DNA of 41,103 nucleotides from an uncultured Chromatiaceae bacterium (GTDB taxonomy: Bacteria > Pseudomonadota > Gammaproteobacteria > Tenderiales > Tenderiaceae), in contig CALZIQ010000016.1 of assembly GCA_945787735.1 (NCBI GenBank), positions 1 through 41,103 of the forward strand, read 5' to 3'. A program made the position numbers and the translations under genes. Within the stretch, counting starts at the first letter, position 1, and each line of letters opens with the position of its first letter. The notes under the pieces are model-generated. The model searched no databases. It was not told where the DNA came from and saw only the letters and a program-made list of their open reading frames with translations. Shown piece by piece: positions 27,654-34,801 of the stretch.

Positions 27654-27994
27654 TACTCCACCTCCAGTTCCTTGATCCGCAACGCTTCACCGCCGTTGAC
27701 CTGCAATTGATAAGCGCCACATTCGGGGCAGGCATCAAAACGCTGCCGGATCGTCACATTCTTCATACACTGACTGCACCAGGCCTGCCCCGGTTGATCG
27801 ATGATCTCCAGTCGGGCGTCCTCAGCAATAGACGCCTTCATCACTACCTCAAAGCCAAACCGCAGGGCATCAAGCTCGACACCAGCCAGGGCACCCACCT
27901 CCAGCCACACGGTTTTAACCTTGTGGTAGTTCTGAACAGCAGCCTGCTCCTCGATCACCCGCAATACACCTTCACAAAGGGATATCTCGTGCAT
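27653..27994 (-). CDS. hypA: Hydrogenase nickel metallochaperone HypA
   Basis: A 113-residue nickel chaperone. MHEISLCEG has the Ni-binding His2. The zinc site is made by WCSQC and CPECG. First gene of the hypABCDEF row; 214 nt separate it from the deacetylase gene upstream, so it may have its own promoter. Confidence 0.95.
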   Translation of the reverse strand: MHEISLCEGVLRVIEEQAAVQNYHKVKTVWLEVGALAGVELDALRFGFEVVMKASIAEDARLEIIDQPGQAWCSQCMKNVTIRQRFDACPECGAYQLQVNGGEALRIKELEVE

Positions 27995-28014
27995 TTAATC
28001 TACTCTCAAAACAT

Positions 28015-28036
28015 ATGCCATTTAGGGCAATGGCAT
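28015..28036. repeat. 8-bp inverted repeat upstream of hypA
   Basis: ATGCCATT and AATGGCAT are separated by TAGGGC, 20 nt upstream of the hypA start codon. No T tract follows on the minus strand, so an operator or leader hairpin is as likely as a terminator. Confidence 0.45.
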
Positions 28037-28208
28037 AGTCGTTGCTCATTCCCAGTTTTAGTTACAGCCAGTATATCAGGCGGCCGCAGGCGGCTTCGAT
28101 TATGGTTAATCCCTGGGCATTTTTATCCACAACTGGCCGCGATGACCCAGCGTTAGTGTTTGTAGTGCAGATGGCTGCTGCATCCCTTTAATAAGCCGCA
28201 ACTAACAA

Positions 28209-29132
28209 TCAGCCTAGCAGCGCCCTCAGGTGTGCCGCGACACTGCGCCCTAGCGCCGGCAGAGCATATCCCCCTTCCAACACCGAGACGATGCGGCCAT
28301 CGCAGCAAGCATCAGCGATTGTTATAACCTCATCCGTTACCCAGGCGTAATCCTGTTCCGTGAGGTTGAATTCCGCCATCTCATCTTCCACATGGCCATC
28401 GAATCCGGCCGAAATCAGGATCAATTGCGGCTTGAATTCCGCCAACGGCTGCAACCAACGGGCTTGCACTGCGCGACGGAATTCTTCCCCTGTCGTTCCA
28501 GCCGGCAGGGGGACATTAATGATGTGGTCGTTGCTACTGCTCGCATCACTGTATGGGAAAAAAGGGTGCTGAAAGGTGGAGCACAACAACACACCGGCCT
28601 GATCTTTGAATATATCCTCGGAGCCATTACCATGATGGACATCGAAGTCGATGATTGCCACCCGCTCCAACCCCCAAGTCTCGAGGGCGTGGGCCGCAGC
28701 GACGGCGACGTTGTTGAAAAAACAAAACCCCATGGCCCGGTTGTGTTCGGCGTGGTGACCGGGTGGCCGCACACTGCAAAACGCGTTGGAAACCTCACCT
28801 TTCATCACAAGGTCTACGGCGCGTACCGCCGCACCAGCGGCACGCAGGGCTGCCGTTAGCGTGTGTGAGTTCATCGCAGTGTCGGGATCAATCCAGACCA
28901 GCGCCTCATCTGTAGGGGCAAGCTGAAAGATAGTGGCGATGTATTGCTCATCGTGAACACGACCAAGCTGTTCGCGGCTGGCGAGCGGGGCTTCATAATG
29001 GCGCAACAGCATATCAAGCCCGCTGGCGATCAATTGATCCGAGATTGCCGCTAAACGCGCCGGACATTCCGGATGGACCGCCCCCATTTCGTGGCGCGCG
29101 CAATCTCGATGGGATATGAAGGCTGTAGCCAT
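28209..29132 (-). CDS. HDAC-family (class II-like) deacetylase
   Basis: A 307-residue zinc amidohydrolase of the histone deacetylase/acetoin utilisation/acetylpolyamine amidohydrolase superfamily. Conserved blocks: AVHPECPARLAAI (about 18-30), RPPGHHAE with the catalytic His pair 126-127, DFDVHHGNG (Zn ligands near D164 and H166), SAGFDGH, and LEGGYAL with the catalytic Tyr. Full length with all active-site residues seen. The substrate could be acetyl-lysine proteins, acetylpolyamines or other acyl amides. It lies between the hydrogenase maturation protease and hypA on the same strand, so it travels with the hydrogenase locus. Confidence 0.92.
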   Translation of the reverse strand: MATAFISHRDCARHEMGAVHPECPARLAAISDQLIASGLDMLLRHYEAPLASREQLGRVHDEQYIATIFQLAPTDEALVWIDPDTAMNSHTLTAALRAAGAAVRAVDLVMKGEVSNAFCSVRPPGHHAEHNRAMGFCFFNNVAVAAAHALETWGLERVAIIDFDVHHGNGSEDIFKDQAGVLLCSTFQHPFFPYSDASSSNDHIINVPLPAGTTGEEFRRAVQARWLQPLAEFKPQLILISAGFDGHVEDEMAEFNLTEQDYAWVTDEVITIADACCDGRIVSVLEGGYALPALGRSVAAHLRALLG

Positions 29133-29197
29133 GCAATCTACCTGTGTGGAGGTATTTGTTTACGTGTAATAGTGTAGGTGATGAATTATTACCTGGC

Positions 29198-29656
29198 TCA
29201 GCAAATCTCTTGATAGATTGAATCCACGTAATCGTCAAGCCGACTCGCTAAAACATCTGATAGACCCAGGTTAAATGTGACCTGCTCCGGCTCGATGCCA
29301 TAAATCACAATCTCCGGCGGTAGCTCACCTAGTTGCCTTGCCAGCTCGAGGGTCTGCAACAAATCGCCCTCGTGAAGTGATAAGCGTGTCTGGACCTTGG
29401 CGCTGCATACCTCATCCGGCGTAAAGCGGCGTATCGTCGCTGGTGAGGCGTCCATGTAGGCGCAATCAACAAAAACCACCTTGCTTCTTCCGTGCAGTTC
29501 ATGAAGCACGCTCAAACCACCTGTGCCCAGGTCAACAACCTCTACATTAGCAGGCAGGTCAGCACATTGATGCAGGCGCGCAACCACGGCAACACCGATG
29601 CCTTCATCGGTCATCATGGGATTACCTAAACCTATGACGACCGTGGGCGCTACCAT
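29198..29656 (-). CDS. [NiFe]-hydrogenase maturation endopeptidase
   Basis: A 152-residue HybD/HyaD-type protease that removes the C-terminal extension of the hydrogenase large subunit after nickel insertion. VIGLGNPMMTDEGIG opens the protein. The residues expected to bind nickel are E18, D64 (VFVDC) and H95 (SLHEGD). The downstream GIEPEQVTFNLGLS matches the family. RBS AAGGAAA precedes ATG 29656. It is 41 nt after the large subunit gene, which fits a dedicated partner. Confidence 0.93.
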   Translation of the reverse strand: MVAPTVVIGLGNPMMTDEGIGVAVVARLHQCADLPANVEVVDLGTGGLSVLHELHGRSKVVFVDCAYMDASPATIRRFTPDEVCSAKVQTRLSLHEGDLLQTLELARQLGELPPEIVIYGIEPEQVTFNLGLSDVLASRLDDYVDSIYQEIC

Positions 29657-29697
29657 TTTCCTTTTATGCCAGTAGTATTTGAGCGGCCTGCAGTCTG

Positions 29698-30996
29698 CTA
29701 GACAAACTCAACATTCAGGAAGTGAGTTGAGCAGGATATACAGGGATCATATGAACGCACCAGCATCTCCATCATCAAACGCACCTCATCCTGCTCCCTG
29801 TCGATTATTTGCGGCACAAAGGCTTCAAAGTCTTTCTGGATATTGGCATGATTCTGATTAGTAGGGATACAGATGTTGGCACGGGTGCAGATGCCTTTGT
29901 CGTCAAACTCATAGCGGTGAAAAAGAATACCGCGCGGCGCTTCAACAGCACCGGCACCGTTGCCGGCCTTTGCTGTAACATCAGGCCGTTCATACTGGAT
30001 ACCACTGGTGAGCAACTCGTCAATGATCTGCAAGGAGCGCTCAATCACATGAACAATTTCGACCACCTGGGCCACATTGTTCATAAATGGATTGGCGCAG
30101 CCTCGCTCCAGACCGAACATCTTTGCCGTTTCACTGGCCAACGGCAACAAGTTATCCCCATTGACGTTGAAGCGAGCAAGTGCACCAACACAATAGGCAT
30201 CACGATTCCAGCGCGCCCACTTGGCCGTTGATTGCGCCACGACATACTCATTAGCGACCTGCTCGAAGTCCCCCACAGGCACCGGCTCATCAACGTCGGT
30301 ACTGCCAATCTGCCCATGGTAGAAGGGGTAGGACTTACCATCTACCAGCGCAACATATTCAGTATCGCGGCTGAAGTCAGGCAGAGCACCAGCAAGGCTA
30401 TGCACAAACTCGCCCAGTTTTTTTGCTTCAGGGATGATCGATTCAATCATGGTTTTCAGCTCGCGCAGATCTGCCGTTTTGGGCAACATGGCAAAACCAC
30501 CCGGCACCAAACGCACGGGATGGGTCTTGCGCCCGGCCAGCTTTTCCATCATGGCGTTGCCTACTTTGTGAATGGCAATCACAGTCTTGACTACTTCAGG
30601 ATGGCTGGTTGCCAAGGGCACAACAGACTTTTGGCCGAGCAAATCCGGCGCAACTAAATAGCCAACATGCAGGCTGTGGCTTTCGATTTGCTCACCATAG
30701 TGCGTAAGAATACGAAGCTTGTCTGTCTGTTCCGAGATCTGTACATCGAGCGCGTCTTCGACGGCCTTAATGGCGGCAAGGGAGTGCGTGACTGAACAGA
30801 TGCCGCAAATGCGGCTGACGATGGTCTGGATATCCTCGTAGTGGCGGTTCACCACCATGGCCTCGAAATAACGCGGCGCCTCCGGCACCTGCCACTCGTT
30901 CTTCTCAATCACACCATCACGGGCCCGAACCACAATATTGCCGTGTCCTTCAACGCGAGTGACGTGTTTTACATTGATATCAACAGTACGGGTCAT
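29698..30996 (-). CDS. hydA: Group 3b [NiFe]-hydrogenase large (alpha) subunit
   Basis: A 432-residue catalytic subunit carrying the Ni-Fe(CN)2CO site for reversible H2 oxidation. L1 motif RICGICSVTH supplies C64 and C67; L2 motif DPCISCSTH supplies C419 and C422. H425 is the expected cleavage point, leaving a C-terminal extension of only seven residues (FLNVEFV). GHGNIVVRA and RYFEAMVVNRHYEDI at the start fit cytosolic NAD(P)-linked hydrogenases. The ATG overlaps the small subunit stop by 4 nt. Confidence 0.95.
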   Translation of the reverse strand: MTRTVDINVKHVTRVEGHGNIVVRARDGVIEKNEWQVPEAPRYFEAMVVNRHYEDIQTIVSRICGICSVTHSLAAIKAVEDALDVQISEQTDKLRILTHYGEQIESHSLHVGYLVAPDLLGQKSVVPLATSHPEVVKTVIAIHKVGNAMMEKLAGRKTHPVRLVPGGFAMLPKTADLRELKTMIESIIPEAKKLGEFVHSLAGALPDFSRDTEYVALVDGKSYPFYHGQIGSTDVDEPVPVGDFEQVANEYVVAQSTAKWARWNRDAYCVGALARFNVNGDNLLPLASETAKMFGLERGCANPFMNNVAQVVEIVHVIERSLQIIDELLTSGIQYERPDVTAKAGNGAGAVEAPRGILFHRYEFDDKGICTRANICIPTNQNHANIQKDFEAFVPQIIDREQDEVRLMMEMLVRSYDPCISCSTHFLNVEFV

Positions 30997-31739
30997 AACT
31001 TCTGCTCCTGAGCACTACCAAAGAGAGCCATTTTACTTTTCAGGTCATCGATGGTTTTGCCATACTGCTCCATCACAACGGCTGCGGCTTCAAGATTAGG
31101 ATCATCCACATAGCCTCGACAACCAAAACACCAGAAGCCATTGGAGGGACAGCGCGCATCGCAGCCGGCCCGCGTGACTGGCCCCAGGCAAACTTCCCCG
31201 TATTCGTAGCGGCAACCGTTCTCTTTCATTTTGCACTCAACGCAAACGGGATAGTCGGGCATCACAGGTTGCTTACCGGCAAGCAGGCAACGTACAACAT
31301 GAGTCAATTCATGGGCATCGATGGGGCAACCGTGCACCATGTAATCGACGTTGACTACTTCGTGAATCGCTTGCGCGGGTGTTGACGCCAGATGTGGCAT
31401 GTTTGCGGCATCACCATAGACCATTATCTGGACATCTTCGATAGCAAAATTGTTCTGTAGTTTGTTGACGCCGCCGATGGTCGCGCATGCCCCAAGCGCA
31501 ATGACGTAATCGGCAGATTCGCGAATCTTTTGCAGGCGTTCCGCATCTTCGTCCCGTGTAATCGAGCCTTCAATGATGGCGATATCGTAATGATCACTTT
31601 TGTCAGACATTGCTTCGCGCCACTCGACCGGATCTACCAGCGACAATAAATCGAGAAGTTCTTCTTCCATGTTGACGATTTGCAGTTGGCAGCCTTCACA
31701 GCAAGAAAAGTCAAAAATACCTATCTTTGGTTTGGCCAT
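30993..31739 (-). CDS. hydD: Group 3b [NiFe]-hydrogenase small (delta) subunit
   Basis: A 248-residue iron-sulfur subunit that carries electrons from the NiFe site. Proximal cluster ligands appear in FSCCEGCQLQ (C14, C17), ALGACATIGG and VHGCPIDAHE. Further cysteines in VCVECKMKENGC, EVCLGP, AGCDARCPS and WCFGCRG fit medial and distal [4Fe-4S] clusters. No Tat signal, so the enzyme stays in the cytoplasm. It overlaps hydG by one base and hydA by four. Confidence 0.94.
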   Translation of the reverse strand: MAKPKIGIFDFSCCEGCQLQIVNMEEELLDLLSLVDPVEWREAMSDKSDHYDIAIIEGSITRDEDAERLQKIRESADYVIALGACATIGGVNKLQNNFAIEDVQIMVYGDAANMPHLASTPAQAIHEVVNVDYMVHGCPIDAHELTHVVRCLLAGKQPVMPDYPVCVECKMKENGCRYEYGEVCLGPVTRAGCDARCPSNGFWCFGCRGYVDDPNLEAAAVVMEQYGKTIDDLKSKMALFGSAQEQKL

Positions 31740-32593
31740 TAGATTGCCTCCCTCACGTCGACAATGTCGGCATAATTAAACACAGCCCCTTTTTGACAGG
31801 CATAGAGACCGTTGATTTGACAGTGGCCGCACTTGCCCACCGCACAACGCATGTGGCGTTCGAGCGAGACATAGATCTGGTTGATATCGACGTTTAATTT
31901 GCGCAGCTCAAGCAGCACGAATTTGTACATAATAGGCGGACCACAGATCACCACGACGGTTTTTGTCGGATCGATGTGAACCTGTTTTAGCAAGGTAGTG
32001 ATGACGCCAACTGTGCCGCCCCAGCGCTTATCGGCTGTATCAACAGTCTCGAGAAAGTTGACATCACTGCGGGTTTTCCATTCATAAAGCTCTTCGGTAA
32101 ACAAACGATCCTCTGGACTCCGCGTTCCTGACAAGATCGTCACCTGACCATAATTTTCCCGATGATCGAGCACGTAATGGATTGCTGAACGCACAGGCAC
32201 CAGGCCTATGCCGCCGCAGACAAACACGATGTCCTTGCCTTTCATGCTCTCCTCGACAGGAAAGTGAGTGCCATAAGGTCCGCGCAGACCCACTGGTTCA
32301 CCTGGGACCAGCGCATGTAACGCTGTGGTGACATTACCGGCCTTGCGGATGACCATTTCGAAAGTGGTGTCATCCGTGCGCGTGGGCGAAGAGCTTATCG
32401 ATATGGGTGCCTCACCGAAACCGGGTACCGAGACTTCCATAAACTGGCCCGGCATATAAGGAAGCGCCTCACCTTCCTCAAGATGGAAGCGGAAAAACTT
32501 CTCCGTCGCCGTCATTGAATATATCTCTGTCACCGTGGCCTTTTGTGGCAGGTAGATATCCTTCACCCTGGACAACTCGGTGGCTGACATCAT
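31739..32593 (-). CDS. hydG: Group 3b hydrogenase FAD/NAD(P)-binding (gamma) subunit
   Basis: A 284-residue diaphorase subunit. FAD domain (about 15-110, PYMPGQFMEVSVPGFGEAPISISS), NAD(P) domain (about 110-235, VFVCGGIGLVPVRSAI and VVICGPPIMYKFV), then a [2Fe-2S] site with C250, C255, C258 and C266. It passes electrons between the hydrogenase and pyridine nucleotide, as in ferredoxin-NADP reductase-like HydG/ShyC. It overlaps hydB by 4 nt. Confidence 0.93.
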   Translation of the reverse strand: MMSATELSRVKDIYLPQKATVTEIYSMTATEKFFRFHLEEGEALPYMPGQFMEVSVPGFGEAPISISSSPTRTDDTTFEMVIRKAGNVTTALHALVPGEPVGLRGPYGTHFPVEESMKGKDIVFVCGGIGLVPVRSAIHYVLDHRENYGQVTILSGTRSPEDRLFTEELYEWKTRSDVNFLETVDTADKRWGGTVGVITTLLKQVHIDPTKTVVVICGPPIMYKFVLLELRKLNVDINQIYVSLERHMRCAVGKCGHCQINGLYACQKGAVFNYADIVDVREAI

Positions 32594-33627
32594 TGTTGCT
32601 CCTCTGAAAGCTGATTGAACACCTCCACGGGATTGGCAATATTAGTTGTGCAGGCGCTGATGCAACGACCGCAACCGACACAAGCAATTTCGCCGATCAT
32701 ATCCCAAACGTACTTGCCTTTACGGTAGTAGCGGTGCCGATAGCGAGCAGCTTTTTTGTCACGAAAATTGTGGTTGCCTGTAACCGTGGCAAATCCGGTG
32801 AGCATGCAGCCATCCCACTGACGATAACGTTGACCAGTGTCCATGTCCCAGTTCAGTTCATCCTCGACAGTAAAGCAGTAACAGGTGGGACAGACCAGAT
32901 TGCAAGAACCACATGAGTGGCACAGCTCTGCTTTTTCTGCCCACAAGGGATGATCGTAGCTCTTCTCCAACAGTGCAGGTATTTGCTCCGGCGTCATCTC
33001 AAGCTTGTGCTTCTGCAGCTGCTCACGGTTGCGAGCCCATACTTGTTTACGTTGCAGCAAGCATGCTTCGTCTGCATCCATGGTGCTGGACAGCAGTTCG
33101 GTGAGCACCTCACCCTTTTCGCTGCGAGTATCGACCACATAACTGCCATCATCCAAACGCGTCAACAACACATCGTAGCCCTGGCGGTTTTCCACCGTGG
33201 CATTGCCCATGCAGCCGGCGAACACATCGGCTGAGGCAATTTGTACGTCACTGACGACAACTGTAGCCGCTTCCTTTCGAGCCATGTAATGAACATCGTA
33301 GTTGTCTTGCTCAAATATGGTATTCAACTGATCCATTGCCACGAAGTCATACGGATGCACACCAAACAGCACGAATGGCTCATGGGCAATGACACTTTCG
33401 AAATTTCCTCTGCGATCAAATTTGATCAAGACTTCTTTTTGCGGCAGGAAATACTTTTTTGGCGGCAAGATACTAACGTCGTAATCCAATCTCAGATCTT
33501 CGGATGCTGTCAGCTGATCAAATGCAAAGCGATCTTCCTTCGCTTGCGGCGCATACATTGTGTGTTTTGGGATCAGCGCCTCCACCCAGGCAGAAAATTC
33601 TTTTTCCGTGACTCGTTTGGTGTTCAT
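32590..33627 (-). CDS. hydB: Group 3b hydrogenase iron-sulfur (beta) subunit
   Basis: A 345-residue ferredoxin-type subunit with two [4Fe-4S] clusters: C236/C239/C242/C246 (CHSCGSCNLVC) and C316/C319/C322/C326 (CVGCGRCISAC), each completed by downstream or upstream cysteines. The N-terminal part (FVLFGVHPYDFVAMDQLNTIF) matches sulfhydrogenase beta and anaerobic sulfite reductase A-type proteins. First gene of hydBGDA; promoter expected in 33628-34158. Confidence 0.93.
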   Translation of the reverse strand: MNTKRVTEKEFSAWVEALIPKHTMYAPQAKEDRFAFDQLTASEDLRLDYDVSILPPKKYFLPQKEVLIKFDRRGNFESVIAHEPFVLFGVHPYDFVAMDQLNTIFEQDNYDVHYMARKEAATVVVSDVQIASADVFAGCMGNATVENRQGYDVLLTRLDDGSYVVDTRSEKGEVLTELLSSTMDADEACLLQRKQVWARNREQLQKHKLEMTPEQIPALLEKSYDHPLWAEKAELCHSCGSCNLVCPTCYCFTVEDELNWDMDTGQRYRQWDGCMLTGFATVTGNHNFRDKKAARYRHRYYRKGKYVWDMIGEIACVGCGRCISACTTNIANPVEVFNQLSEEQQ

Positions 33628-34158
33628 CCTTTTTTCCTTTTACTGCACTCGCTGTCAGCCCACAGTTATAAATTTACTCCCCATGGCGCCTATATACAAC
33701 ACGAGATTAACTGCTGTTTTATGGTGGTGCATGTAACTTTTATGACAATAAAGAGCACTGCGAATGGCCAAGCAATAATGATGTGAAGCATTTACATTAG
33801 CAGACTGTTTAAGTCTTAGCAGACTAGCTCGTTAACACTTGAATTTAATAGTTGAGCATTACCCTCTGGATTAGTTTGGCTCGGTTTGAACAGCTACAAG
33901 CACCACGAACAAGCTCGCCAAAAAGCGCACTGTTTTTCATGCGCAATACAGAACTGTGGCTACGTTAATATGCTACGATAGTGGGTAGATGGGGCTTTGA
34001 ATTTTAACTTGTGCCAGCAGTATCGCACGTTGATTGAACATTAAGTGCGATCAAGCTTACCTAGGTTGTATTGTGTGGATTAGACCTCGATCTCAAACCC
34101 TTAAATTGGCAAGTTAAACAGTCGATCTCAACACCAGATAGTCCGAGGGAGAAAACTG
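33628..34158. other. 531-nt divergent intergenic region
   Basis: Lies between hydB (minus) and the cNMP-binding-domain gene (plus), so should hold both promoters. I found no convincing FNR dyad or sigma-54 site. GAGGGAGAAA just before 34159 is the RBS of the plus gene. Confidence 0.5.
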
Positions 34159-34638
34159 ATGGACATCAAAAACATTGAAAAAGTTGTTAATGAACACCCT
34201 TTTTTCAAGGGTATGCAAAAAGAATACATCAACGAACTTATCGGTTGCGCCTCCAACGCCGGCTTCAAGACAGGAGAAAACATTTTTCGTCAGTCCGAGC
34301 AGGCGAACCATTTTTATATCATTACCACGGGACGTGTGGCAGTTGAGATCGAATCAGCCGACCGAGGTGCCATCACCATACAGACCGTCGAGCCAGGCAA
34401 TGTGCTTGGTTGGTCTTGGTTGTTTCCACCCTATATCTGGCATTACGATGCTCGTGCTTCGGAAGCGACTGACACCATCGCCTTTGATGCGCGTTGCCTG
34501 GTCGGCAAGTGCGAAAGCAATCCCGCGCTGGGTTACGATTTAATGAAACGGTTTTCGGGCGTGGTGATCGAACGTCTCCAGGCCACACACCTTCAGCTCA
34601 TGGACATGTATGGGGCGAATAAAAAGCCAACGACTTGA
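34159..34638 (+). CDS. Stand-alone cyclic-nucleotide-binding-fold protein
   Basis: A 159-residue Crp/Fnr-like sensor domain without a helix-turn-helix. The beta-roll is clear: FFKGMQKEYINELIGCA (16-32), FKTGENIFRQSEQANHFYIITTGRVAVEIE (36-65), TVEPGNVLGWSWL (77-89). The phosphate-binding cassette of cAMP-binding proteins (GE-L-x6-RxA) is replaced by GWSWLFPPYIWHYDARA (84-100), so the ligand may not be cAMP or cGMP. The last third is helical. It is 163 nt upstream of the acyl-CoA synthetase/acetyltransferase on the same strand and divergent from hydB, and may act as a detached regulatory domain of that enzyme. Confidence 0.88.
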   Translation: MDIKNIEKVVNEHPFFKGMQKEYINELIGCASNAGFKTGENIFRQSEQANHFYIITTGRVAVEIESADRGAITIQTVEPGNVLGWSWLFPPYIWHYDARASEATDTIAFDARCLVGKCESNPALGYDLMKRFSGVVIERLQATHLQLMDMYGANKKPTT

Positions 34639-34801
34639 TCAATACGAGATATTGGCGCATGGCAGCTGTGTGTCGGACGGCTGTTTATCGAACGACTGGC
34701 CACATGAGTAATATCGCCTATTCGACAACACATAATCCTCTGCATGGCAAAACATTAAAAAAACACGCATAACGAGAAATACACCCTTAGGACCTACATC
34801 A

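Noticed and set aside
33960-33985. Sigma-54-like TGGC...TGC element upstream of the cNMP-fold gene
   Set aside because: The GG and GC are 12 nt apart rather than 10.
33628-34158. FNR/Anr dyad between hydB and the cNMP-fold gene
   Set aside because: TTGAT and ATCAA halves exist near 34030-34055 but are about 15 nt apart rather than the required 4.
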